DNA from: Patescibacteria group bacterium
GTDB taxonomy: Bacteria; Patescibacteriota; Patescibacteriia; UBA9934; GWF2-40-263
Direction of reading: 5' to 3'
Length of the DNA: 48,458 bases
NCBI GenBank assembly: GCA_018814025.1
Contig: JAHJAM010000027.1
Span: 1-48,458, forward strand
Numbering within the stretch: position 1 is the stretch's first letter; every line of letters starts with the position of its first letter. The notes under the pieces are model-generated. The model made no database searches and had not been told where the DNA came from. It worked only from the letters and a program-made list of their open reading frames with translations. A program made the position numbers and the translations under genes. Positions 24,298 to 31,564 of this stretch are shown here, piece by piece.

Positions 24298-25350
24298 TTA
24301 TTCAATAATGCCGCCGCCGATCATTTCCTCGCCATCATAGAAGACGATTGATTGACCGGCAGTGACCGCGCGCTGGGAATCTTTAAATTTAACTTTAGCC
24401 GTATCCGCGATCGATTCAATGACACAAGCCTGCAAGGGTTGTCGGTAGCGGATGCGGGCTTGGCAATTGAAAGGAGTTTCGGGCTGATTAAACCAGTTTA
24501 AATCAGTGGCGGTGAGTTCTTGCCTAAACAAGGCCGGATGCGACTCACTGCCCACGACTAATTCGTTGGTATCCGGTCGTTTTTCCACCACATAATATGG
24601 AATGCCAGTGCCGCCGATGTTTAAGCCTTGGCGTTGGCCAATGGTGTAAAAGGTAAGGCCTTTGTGCTCACCAACCACTTCCCCGCTGGTGGTGATGATG
24701 CGGCCGAGATTTTCCGGAATGCGAGTTTTGAGAAACTCGTTCACATCAATCTCACCGATAAAGCAAATGCCCGTGGAATCTTTTTTATCGGCCGTGGGCA
24801 AATCAAGCTCTTTGGCTTTTTGACGAACCTCAGGTTTAGTTAATTCACCAACTGGAAATAAGACGCGCGGTAAAACTTCTGGCGGAATGGCCCAGAGAAA
24901 GTATGTTTGATCTTTGTTCTTGTCTTTGCCAGCGAGAATTTTGCCATCTTTGATGCGAGCGTAATGGCCGGTGGCGACGAAATCACAACCGAGTTTATCA
25001 GCTTCTTTCATGAACAGATCAAACTTAACAAACTTGTTGCACATCACGTCGGGATTGGGCGTGCGGCCGGCTTCGAATTCTTTAAACATGTAATCCACCA
25101 CGTCGCGGCGGTATTCTTTTTCAAAATCAAAAGTGTGAAGCGGGATGCCTAAACGAGCCGCGACTTTAGTGGCATCGCGGCGATCCTCGCGCCAAGTACA
25201 GCCAGCACCCTCGCAATCAATATCTTCAGACCAGTTTTTCATGAACCCGCCAATCACTTCATATCCTTGTTCCAAAAGCAAAGCCGCGGTCACGGATGAA
25301 TCCACGCCGCCGGACATACCGACTAAGACTTTTGGTTTGTTGTTGCTCAT
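24298..25350 (-). CDS. mnmA: tRNA-specific 2-thiouridylase MnmA
   Basis: Places sulfur on U34 of tRNA(Lys/Glu/Gln). 350 residues. The PP-loop SGGVDSS (13-19) binds ATP, and catalytic cysteines C104 (NPDVMCNKFVKF) and C196 (STGICFIGE) are both present. The C-terminal beta barrel includes YVVEKRPDTNELVVG. The ATG at 25350 gives the usual start before the PP-loop; a longer frame to 25383 overlaps the promoter and is rejected. Confidence 0.96.
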   Translation of the reverse strand: MSNNKPKVLVGMSGGVDSSVTAALLLEQGYEVIGGFMKNWSEDIDCEGAGCTWREDRRDATKVAARLGIPLHTFDFEKEYRRDVVDYMFKEFEAGRTPNPDVMCNKFVKFDLFMKEADKLGCDFVATGHYARIKDGKILAGKDKNKDQTYFLWAIPPEVLPRVLFPVGELTKPEVRQKAKELDLPTADKKDSTGICFIGEIDVNEFLKTRIPENLGRIITTSGEVVGEHKGLTFYTIGQRQGLNIGGTGIPYYVVEKRPDTNELVVGSESHPALFRQELTATDLNWFNQPETPFNCQARIRYRQPLQACVIESIADTAKVKFKDSQRAVTAGQSIVFYDGEEMIGGGIIE

Positions 25351-25358
25351 AACGATCG

Positions 25359-25387
25359 AGCATACCAGGATATCCATTATCAATCAA
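25359..25387 (-). promoter_or_regulatory. Promoter of mnmA, near-leaderless
   Basis: TTGATT (25387-25382), 17-bp spacer, TATGCT (25364-25359). The -10 ends 8 bp before the ATG, so the mRNA leader is expected to be about 0-2 nt. Confidence 0.55.
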
Positions 25388-25403
25388 GGCCAAAACTCCA
25401 AGA

Positions 25404-25521
25404 ACTCCAAAGCCGGATGATGGAAAATATTTTCTCTTGATAAGGTAAAAAGGTCATGAATTTATCCAAACAATTTTGAATTTCCATAGCCGGATGTTGG
25501 AAGGAGGATGTTGGAAGGAGG
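25404..25521. repeat. Short palindromic and tandem repeats between mnmA and the HD gene
   Basis: Two copies of a short imperfect palindrome, TCCAAAGCCGGATGATGGAA (25406-25425) and TTCCATAGCCGGATGTTGGA (from 25482), lie here. The second runs into a 14-bp unit repeated twice in tandem (GGATGTTGGAAGGA). A third close copy lies inside the methyltransferase gene near 18637-18657. The rest of the 198-bp gap holds no gene that I can support. Confidence 0.6.
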
Positions 25522-25548
25522 ACCTGACGACACGGATCTTTGAGGCGT

Positions 25549-26841
25549 TTAATTCCGCTTAAACTTGTCAAAGTCCTCGCGAAGTACGAAAAAGTCAGTG
25601 AAATGGATTTTTTCGTTGTATTTTTGGAGTAAATCTGAATATTCGAAAATTGGGATGAATTGGCAGCCGGACAAAGTTTTTTTGGCCACGTACATACTTT
25701 CGTGCGCGTTTTGTCCTTCGCCCAAGTGCGAGAGCTGTTGGGCGGCCGTGTGCGTGAAATAGCGCACGCCCCGGCTTTGACAATCATCTGTTAGTTGTTC
25801 AAGTATCTCCAGATCAGACGGATTCGATCGATTCAACCGCAGGATGCGTTTGGCCGGCCAGCGATTCATCAAATGAGACGACCAATAATTGTCCGGCTGC
25901 TTGGCGGCTTGCCAAAGTTTTTCAATCACCCGGCCGTCGTGCATGTCCGCGTATTCATGCGGATCAGACGGGACCACCAAATCGATTTCCTGATTTTTAA
26001 TGGCTTGTTGAAGATAATGAGAAAAACCCATGGCCGTCTTGTGGAAATAGACTTGATCGATCATGTGATAGCGGGCCAGCAGCATGTCTTCGTAAGCGCG
26101 CACGCCGTTTTCGGTCAAAGTAATAACTAGGCCGCCCTGATGCTCGGCCACGTCCAGGCTGCCGATTAGCCAGTTAAAATCAAAATGACCATAATAGACG
26201 CCGCAGTAATGGCTGTCGCGCAACAGATAATCCATGCGGTCGCAATCGATTTCGCCGGAGATCAAACCATGAAGAATGACTTGCAGGCCGGGTGCATTGG
26301 CTTGAAGAGCTTTAAAATCATCTGAAGGTTGAAGGTCTGGATGGATTAGAGACGCGATATCCTGAGCCAGACTTGATTCCAGTACATTTTCCTGAGCCAG
26401 GGTTTGAATCAACAAGACTGAATAATCTTCATGACGCGCTTGGCGATCCGGCAGATGGGTCCACCAGTGCCAGTTCAAGGGCAAATCGCCAATGGAGGGA
26501 AAAACTGATTCGGAGGCGTGGGAAAATGGACCATGGCCGAGATCATGGAGCAAGCCGGCCAAACGAACGCGCCGGCGGAGTTTATCCACCTCAGCCGTGG
26601 AAAAACGCGAACATAACAATCCTTGAGGTCGAAACAGGTGATCAAACAGCCGGCCGGCCACGTGCATGGCGCCCAGACAATGATTAAAGCGGTCGTGAAC
26701 CCCGCCGGGATAAACGTAATTCAAAAAGCTGAGTTGGTTGATGAAACGCAGGCGCTGAACAAAAGGATGATCAATAATCCGGCGTTCAAAAGCGTCGAAA
26801 GCGATGCGGTTGTGGATGGGATCGCGTACCTCGAATTCCAT
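25549..26841 (-). CDS. HD-domain phosphohydrolase (dGTPase/SAMHD1-like)
   Basis: 430 residues. The metal-binding HD signature is complete: RFNHCLGAMHVA (H54), AGLLHDLGHGPFSHASE (H99, D100), and IDCDRMDYLLRDSHYCG further on with the last Asp. This layout matches HD proteins related to dNTP triphosphohydrolases and SAMHD1, so it may break down nucleotides, but the substrate is not proven. The C-terminal part from about residue 300 is less conserved. It starts at 26841 without a clear ribosome binding site. Downstream (toward mnmA) lies the repeat region. Confidence 0.85.
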   Translation of the reverse strand: MEFEVRDPIHNRIAFDAFERRIIDHPFVQRLRFINQLSFLNYVYPGGVHDRFNHCLGAMHVAGRLFDHLFRPQGLLCSRFSTAEVDKLRRRVRLAGLLHDLGHGPFSHASESVFPSIGDLPLNWHWWTHLPDRQARHEDYSVLLIQTLAQENVLESSLAQDIASLIHPDLQPSDDFKALQANAPGLQVILHGLISGEIDCDRMDYLLRDSHYCGVYYGHFDFNWLIGSLDVAEHQGGLVITLTENGVRAYEDMLLARYHMIDQVYFHKTAMGFSHYLQQAIKNQEIDLVVPSDPHEYADMHDGRVIEKLWQAAKQPDNYWSSHLMNRWPAKRILRLNRSNPSDLEILEQLTDDCQSRGVRYFTHTAAQQLSHLGEGQNAHESMYVAKKTLSGCQFIPIFEYSDLLQKYNEKIHFTDFFVLREDFDKFKRN

Positions 26842-26871
26842 ATTAGTTCGACCTTAACATATTCGGAGAAT

Positions 26872-26899
26872 AAAAAAAGCACTCCCCGTTTGGGAGTGC
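26872..26899 (-). terminator. Intrinsic terminator
   Basis: An 8-bp perfect stem (26879-26886 with 26892-26899, loop CGTTT) followed on the minus strand by seven T, 12 bp after the end of the gene at 26912. Confidence 0.87.
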
Positions 26900-26911
26900 G
26901 GTGCGTCCCGG

Positions 26912-27391
26912 TCAGAAGGCTTCGGGCGAGTATTCCTCGAGCCTGAGACCGCGGATGTCCGGCCAAAGCAGAAACATTTGCCGATTGCGCCAAATGCGGA
27001 ACTGGAAGAAGCTGCCTTCCTGATCCAGCTTCACAAACCGGTATGGTCCATGCATTTCGTCGGCGAAAATCACGTGCTTTTCGCGGCCGGCGTTATTGAA
27101 GGCGACGTAAACCAGGCAATCCTCGCCCAGGTAATGGCCGGTGAAGTGAATGACGGGTTGGCGGATTTCCCAGCCCATGTACAGCACCCAGAACAGGCGC
27201 TTGATGGACGGGATGGCCATGACCTCGGGGTTGATCAGGTAGCGGTTCAAGTACGCCAGTGTGGTGGCCTGATTGATGATCCCGATCTCGGTCAGGTCCT
27301 GGCGAATCTGAGCCAGGCGCGAGAAGTCCGGGAAAATAGCCGGCCGTGGCGGACGGCGGGTGAAAATCGACAAAGAACTGACCGATCCCAT
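26912..27391 (-). CDS. Hypothetical protein
   Basis: A 159-residue soluble protein I do not recognise. It has an aromatic-rich middle (LFWVLYMGWEIRQPVIHF) and a C-terminal half with alternating hydrophobic residues (FFQFRIWRNRQMFLLWPDI), suggesting a mainly beta domain. There is no signal peptide and no catalytic signature. A GAGG site precedes the ATG. It is the last of three ribosome-binding-site-led genes (27621-27761, 27480-27608, this one), which probably share the promoter at 27804-27832 and end at the terminator 26872-26899. Confidence 0.6.
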   Translation of the reverse strand: MGSVSSLSIFTRRPPRPAIFPDFSRLAQIRQDLTEIGIINQATTLAYLNRYLINPEVMAIPSIKRLFWVLYMGWEIRQPVIHFTGHYLGEDCLVYVAFNNAGREKHVIFADEMHGPYRFVKLDQEGSFFQFRIWRNRQMFLLWPDIRGLRLEEYSPEAF

Positions 27392-27479
27392 TTTTACCTC
27401 ACTCGGGCTGGTTTGAGGATGTCCAAAAGTCGCTCATCGTCCTGCTTCGTCAACCCTCTAATCCGTTTCAGCCACCGGC

Positions 27480-27608
27480 CTAGTCAAATATTCCTTTCGG
27501 CAGAAACATTGAACCAATGCTGGCTATCAGCAAGAAGATGCAAACCCAGGTGATCAAGCCCCTGACAATCTCATCCCGATCGCGAAGTCCACGAGAATTC
27601 CCGCTCAT
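27480..27608 (-). CDS. Small membrane protein
   Basis: A 42-residue protein, MSGNSRGLRDRDEIVRGLIT followed by a single hydrophobic segment (WVCIFLLIASIGSMFL) and a short tail PKGIFD. The charged N-terminus should stay in the cytoplasm. The AGGAGG site 5 bp before the ATG is a strong sign that it is real. It lies 12 bp after the gene at 27621 and 88 bp before the one at 26912. Confidence 0.65.
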   Translation of the reverse strand: MSGNSRGLRDRDEIVRGLITWVCIFLLIASIGSMFLPKGIFD

Positions 27609-27620
27609 CAAACCTCCTTG

Positions 27621-27761
27621 CTAAACAAACAAAGTGTACAAACCGTAAGCCAGAATAACAATCAGAAAGACTCCGATCACGAACCAGCCTAGGACGTCCA
27701 TGACTTGAAGGTAAAAGGCTGTTTCTGCTTCCGGCACGGGACTTAAGTTATCAAGAAGCAT
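27621..27761 (-). CDS. Small single-pass membrane protein
   Basis: 46 residues: MLLDNLSPVPEAETAFYLQV, then a membrane helix (VLGWFVIGVFLIVILAYGLYTLFV) reaching the C-terminus. A GGGAGGG ribosome binding site stands 3 bp from the ATG. A longer frame to 27857 has no such site and overlaps uppP. The function is unknown; tail-anchored mini-proteins often bind larger membrane complexes. Confidence 0.65.
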   Translation of the reverse strand: MLLDNLSPVPEAETAFYLQVMDVLGWFVIGVFLIVILAYGLYTLFV

Positions 27762-27783
27762 CAACCCTCCCAAATAAAAAGAA

Positions 27784-27801
27784 CGCTCTTTTGAATGAGC
27801 G
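27784..27801 (-). terminator. Possible terminator or attenuator after uppP
   Basis: A short stem (CGCTC with GAGCG, 5 bp, loop of 8) followed on the minus strand by TTCTTTTTATTT. It lies downstream of uppP but also after the -10 box at 27804-27809, so it could end uppP transcripts or attenuate the small-protein operon. Confidence 0.45.
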
Positions 27802-27803
27802 AA

Positions 27804-27832
27804 ATTGTGCCTGAAAGTTATCAACAAGTCAA
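27804..27832 (-). promoter_or_regulatory. Possible promoter of the small-membrane-protein operon
   Basis: TTGACT (27832-27827), 17-bp spacer, CACAAT (27809-27804), immediately after the uppP stop. Confidence 0.5.
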
Positions 27833-27834
27833 GA

Positions 27835-28629
27835 CTAGAAGAGGATAAATAAAGCAAAAATGGCGAGAATTATGCGATACACAGCAAACCCGCGATAACG
27901 CCCGGAACTGGTGATTTTTAATAAGAGCTTGATGGCGGCCAAGCCGGACAGGAAAGCGGCAAGAAAACCGAAAACGAGCGGCCAAGTGCCTAAATCCATT
28001 CCTTGTTGAACGATATCGAGGATGGCCAAGGCGCCGGCCGCGGCAATGGCCGGGATGCCGAGCAAAAAAGCGAACTTGGCCGCGGCTTGGCGGGATAAGC
28101 CGCTGAATAAACCGGCAGTGATGGTGATGCCGGAGCGTGAGGTGCCGGGAATTAAGGCAATGGCCTGGGCGAATCCGATCAAGATGGCGCGTTTCCAACC
28201 GGTCAGCTCTACTTGGTTTTCCGGTTTCTTTTTGACCAGAGAGTCAGCGATCAGAAGCACGATGCCCCAAATCAACAAAGAAGCGAGAACAACTTCGGGT
28301 CGACGGAGCGTGGTGGAGATTTGCTCTTGAAACAAAAGGCCGGCGATGACGACCGGGATGGTGCTGACAATGATCATCCAGCCTAGATTGCCCCAAGCAT
28401 CTTTTTTGTTAAAAGTGACGAGTCCGCGACTGATTTTGGCGATTTCGCTTCGGAAGACAAAGATGACGGCCGCGAGCGTGGCCAAATGAATCACGGCATC
28501 GAACGAGATGCTTTGAAGCGGCCAATCAAAAAACTCCGGAATCAAAATCAGATGCCCGGACGAGGAGACCGGGAGAAATTCGGTCAGGCCTTGGATTAGG
28601 CCGAGAATGATGGCTTGGAAAATAGTCAT
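27835..28629 (-). CDS. uppP: Undecaprenyl-diphosphatase
   Basis: Recycles the undecaprenyl carrier used by the peptidoglycan and polysaccharide genes of this window. 264 residues with several membrane helices. The two active-site segments are clear: GLTEFLPVSSSGHLIL (15-30, with catalytic Glu and the PxSSSGH motif) and IPGTSRSGITITAGL (the PGxSRSG motif) near residue 165. The length is normal for BacA/UppP. A palindromic repeat element separates it from the upstream hydrolase gene. Confidence 0.96.
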   Translation of the reverse strand: MTIFQAIILGLIQGLTEFLPVSSSGHLILIPEFFDWPLQSISFDAVIHLATLAAVIFVFRSEIAKISRGLVTFNKKDAWGNLGWMIIVSTIPVVIAGLLFQEQISTTLRRPEVVLASLLIWGIVLLIADSLVKKKPENQVELTGWKRAILIGFAQAIALIPGTSRSGITITAGLFSGLSRQAAAKFAFLLGIPAIAAAGALAILDIVQQGMDLGTWPLVFGFLAAFLSGLAAIKLLLKITSSGRYRGFAVYRIILAIFALFILF

Positions 28630-28637
28630 ATCTCATG

Positions 28638-28820
28638 CGTCATTGCGAGGAAGGAGTTGTTTATCGACTGACGTGGCAATCTCGAATCAGCCGTCAGCCT
28701 CCGGCTTGACCGGAGGATCCATCATCAAATTATGCGCTGGATTCCTCCGGCTAAGCCGGACGGGAATGATGCCAAAACTTGAGATTGCTTCGCTCGATGA
28801 ACTACTCGCTCGCAATGACG
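28638..28820. repeat. Palindromic repeat element with 12-bp terminal inverted repeats
   Basis: A 183-bp non-coding element. Its ends are perfect 12-bp inverted repeats (CGTCATTGCGAG at 28638-28649 and CTCGCAATGACG at 28809-28820). Inside are GCAATCTC/GAGATTGC arms and two GC-rich hairpins (CCTCCGGCTTGACCGGAGG near 28699, TCCGGCTAAGCCGGA near 28746). It fills the gap between uppP and the hydrolase and looks like a small non-autonomous repeat family of the MITE or REP type. Similar cattgcgag...gcaatgacg ends occur in several bacterial groups, from memory. Confidence 0.75.
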
Positions 28821-28824
28821 AATG

Positions 28825-29478
28825 TTATTTTAGTTGTGTTTCAAGAACCTGTATAAGTTCATCAATAAATGCCGGTTTGTTGTCAGTAATTGTTGTGCCG
28901 TGGCCCAGGCCGGAGAAGGCAAAGACTTTGGTTTGAGCCGGATTCAATTCATGGAGACGCTGATTGGATTTGAAAGACATGGTGTCCTCCTCGGAAGCAA
29001 CCAGAATCGCGAGTTGGCCGGGGGCGAGGCCGGCAATGGCCGGTTCGGTCAAAACCCCATGATAATCAAGCCCGGGCGATAAGGCGATGGCCGCTTTGGA
29101 CTGGGGATGCTCTTTGAGCCATTGCAAAGACAGGTTCGCGCCAATGGAGGCGCCGATGCAGACAATTTCAGCTTCAATTGCCCCTTGGGTTTTGAGATAA
29201 TCACAAGCGGCGTTCACATCTAATATTTTGGCTTGCTGTTGTTCGGGTGAAAATTCCCGGTAGCGCAGTTCCCCGCCCTGCGTGCTGGCGCCGTGGCCGC
29301 GTTCATCAATGGCTAAACAGGCATAGCCGGCGTTAACTAATTTTCCAGCAAACGGCCGCCAAGATTCCTTGGTGGCCGGCATCATGTGCAAGAGAATGGC
29401 AAATTTATTACCCTGAGCCGGATAATAATCGCCGATGATGGTCAAGTGGTCGGCAGTGGTGAGCGCGATGGTTTCCAT
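28825..29478 (-). CDS. Alpha/beta hydrolase
   Basis: 217 residues with the alpha/beta hydrolase plan: LHMMPATKESW (oxyanion region), AIDERGHGAS, the nucleophile elbow GASIGAN (GxSxG), an acid in ASEEDTMSF and a catalytic His in GLGHGTTI. There is no signal peptide. The substrate is unknown; this dienelactone-hydrolase or small-lipase-like form is common in many bacteria. The ATG at 29478 lies one base from the stop of the upstream ATPase gene, so it is the last gene of that operon. A longer frame to 29649 overlaps the ATPase tail and is rejected. Confidence 0.85.
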   Translation of the reverse strand: METIALTTADHLTIIGDYYPAQGNKFAILLHMMPATKESWRPFAGKLVNAGYACLAIDERGHGASTQGGELRYREFSPEQQQAKILDVNAACDYLKTQGAIEAEIVCIGASIGANLSLQWLKEHPQSKAAIALSPGLDYHGVLTEPAIAGLAPGQLAILVASEEDTMSFKSNQRLHELNPAQTKVFAFSGLGHGTTITDNKPAFIDELIQVLETQLK

Positions 29479-29479
29479 A

Positions 29480-31531
29480 TCAATCAAACTTGGCGCTTTG
29501 ACCGGAACGGAGTTTGCCGGACTGAGGCTTGGGTTGGTCCGGCTGTTTAGTTGCGATCTTGGGCTGATCAACTTTCGGCCCGGGACGATTCTGGCGCGGG
29601 TGCCGGTCGCGATGATTTTTCCCCGGATTCGGCTGGCGCGGGCGTTCAACCGGTTTTTGATCCAAACTGCCGAGGCGGATGGTTTGCCCGGGGCCGATGG
29701 TTGGCTTATTGGGCTCAGGAGCTTTTTCAGCCTTGATCTTTTCTGGAGGCTGGGAAATGGTCTCGGATTTTGGGGTGGGAGTCGTTTTGGCTTCAGGCTG
29801 GGGTGCGGCGGCTGGTTGGCTTTGGGTTGGTTCCACTCCTTTCGGACGGGGTTTCAGATTTGGTTTTGGCACTTGGCGCGCTGGAACTTTTTCGCTGGCT
29901 TGAGCCGCGGGTTTGCTTTCTTTTTTGTTTTCTTTGGGCGCGATGACGGACAAAGAGATGGATGGTTCTTCGGAAACATTTTCAATCACTTCGCCTTCTT
30001 CAACTTTAGGCGGAACGGGCAAAGGCGCTGGTTTGCGAATGGCTTGGCGATCTTGGCCGGCTTTTCGCTCTTCGCGCACAATTTCTATGCAATCCTCGCA
30101 ATAAATCGGACGGGACTTATCCAATTCGACCGGCAATTCCATGTGCTTGTTGCAGCGCGTGCATTCGTATTCGAATTTCGGCTTGCGGGATTGCTTGGCG
30201 GATTTCTTTTTCTCCGCGGCCGCCTCCATTAATTTCTCCACGTCCGCGTCCCCCATGCCGCTCCACTTCATAATTTTCTCCTCGATTTCGGCCCGCGGCA
30301 CGGAATAGCGCTCGCGGGAAACCTTAATCACCTTTTCCATGGACTGGGTAGAAATGGCGATGGGCGGCAAAGTCAGGGCGGAAAAAGGCTGGCTGGTCAC
30401 GCCGTCAATCAGCAATTTCAAATACACATTGTACTTGGGCAAATTGATGATATCTTCGATTTGAAATTGCGGCGCGAATTCATTTTCCATGAATTCGGCA
30501 TCGGGCGCGCCCACGCGGAAAGCGATGGTGGTGCCCACGTTGCCGAAAACCGCGTCGCGCACTTCCTCGGACAGCTGGGCCACATACTGGTGGGCCATGG
30601 TCAAACACAATCGGTATTTGCGCGCTTCAGACAAAATGCCGGCAAAAGATTCCACGGCAAAGTTTTGAAATTCATCCACGTACAAATAAAAGTCTTCGCG
30701 TTCTTCTTCGGGCACATCCACGCGTTCCATGGCCGCCAATTGCATTTTGGTGATCAAGAGGCCGCCCAACAGACGCATGTTATCCTCGCCGATTCTGCCC
30801 TTGGACAGGTTGATGATAAAGATCTTTTTCTCATCCATGATTTTGCGGATGTTGATGGTGGACTTCACTTGGGAAACCAGATTGCGCACCATGGACACGG
30901 ATAAAAACTGGCCGATTTTGTTTTGAATCGGGGCCACGGCTTCTTGAGCGTATTTTTCGTTGTAAGAAGCGAATTCTTGCAGCCAAAACTGCCGGACGAT
31001 GGGATCTTTCACATTGCCGATCATGCGCTTACGGAAATCCGCGTCCGAAAGCATGCGGTTAATGCCCAGCAAGGTAGAACCGGGATTATCCAGCAAAGCT
31101 AGAATCGTATTGTTTAAAATATATTCCATGCGGGAGCTCCACATGTTTTCCCAAATCTTTTTGAACACGCCCATCATGCCGCTGGCCACCAAGTGCTTAT
31201 GGCGTTCATCCACGGCTTCCAAAATATTAAAACCGATGGGAAAATCCACGTCCGCAGGATTGAAGTACACTACGTCGTTGAGCCGGTTGCTGGGAATGTA
31301 GTCAATCAGTTTTTCCGCGGTATCGCCGTGGGGATCCACATAACAACAGCCTTGGCCCGCGTAAATATCGGAAATGATCATGTTTTCCATGAGCACGGTT
31401 TTGCCCATACCGGTTTTCCCAATCACATAAGTGTGCCGGCGGCGATCGTCAGCCTTAATGCCGAACTTAGTCAACTTGTTGCGGAAGTTGGTTCTGGCGA
31501 AATAAGTGATTTGATTTGGGTCAACGGGCAT
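29480..31531 (-). CDS. VirD4/TraG-like ATPase with zinc-ribbon and disordered tail
   Basis: A 683-residue P-loop ATPase. Walker A GKTGMGKT (38-45), GCCYVDPHGDTAEKL, and Walker B FYLYVDEFQNFA with the following SEARKYRLCLTMAHQY motif match TraG/TraD/HerA-like pumps that move DNA or protein in type IV systems. There is no N-terminal membrane domain; the partner gene upstream supplies one. After about residue 450 comes a Cys4 zinc ribbon (CTRCNKHM ... YCEDC), then a 190-residue proline-, lysine- and glutamine-rich disordered tail. TTG at 31546 is a less likely start than the ATG at 31531. Confidence 0.85.
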   Translation of the reverse strand: MPVDPNQITYFARTNFRNKLTKFGIKADDRRRHTYVIGKTGMGKTVLMENMIISDIYAGQGCCYVDPHGDTAEKLIDYIPSNRLNDVVYFNPADVDFPIGFNILEAVDERHKHLVASGMMGVFKKIWENMWSSRMEYILNNTILALLDNPGSTLLGINRMLSDADFRKRMIGNVKDPIVRQFWLQEFASYNEKYAQEAVAPIQNKIGQFLSVSMVRNLVSQVKSTINIRKIMDEKKIFIINLSKGRIGEDNMRLLGGLLITKMQLAAMERVDVPEEEREDFYLYVDEFQNFAVESFAGILSEARKYRLCLTMAHQYVAQLSEEVRDAVFGNVGTTIAFRVGAPDAEFMENEFAPQFQIEDIINLPKYNVYLKLLIDGVTSQPFSALTLPPIAISTQSMEKVIKVSRERYSVPRAEIEEKIMKWSGMGDADVEKLMEAAAEKKKSAKQSRKPKFEYECTRCNKHMELPVELDKSRPIYCEDCIEIVREERKAGQDRQAIRKPAPLPVPPKVEEGEVIENVSEEPSISLSVIAPKENKKESKPAAQASEKVPARQVPKPNLKPRPKGVEPTQSQPAAAPQPEAKTTPTPKSETISQPPEKIKAEKAPEPNKPTIGPGQTIRLGSLDQKPVERPRQPNPGKNHRDRHPRQNRPGPKVDQPKIATKQPDQPKPQSGKLRSGQSAKFD

Positions 31532-31564
31532 AAGTGTCAAAGTCAAAAGCTGGGGGTTGCTGAT

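Noticed and set aside
27394-27452. Short TTG-started frame (TKQDDERLLDILKPARVR) upstream of the gene at 26912
   Set aside because: It has a rare start codon, no ribosome binding site and no conserved motif.
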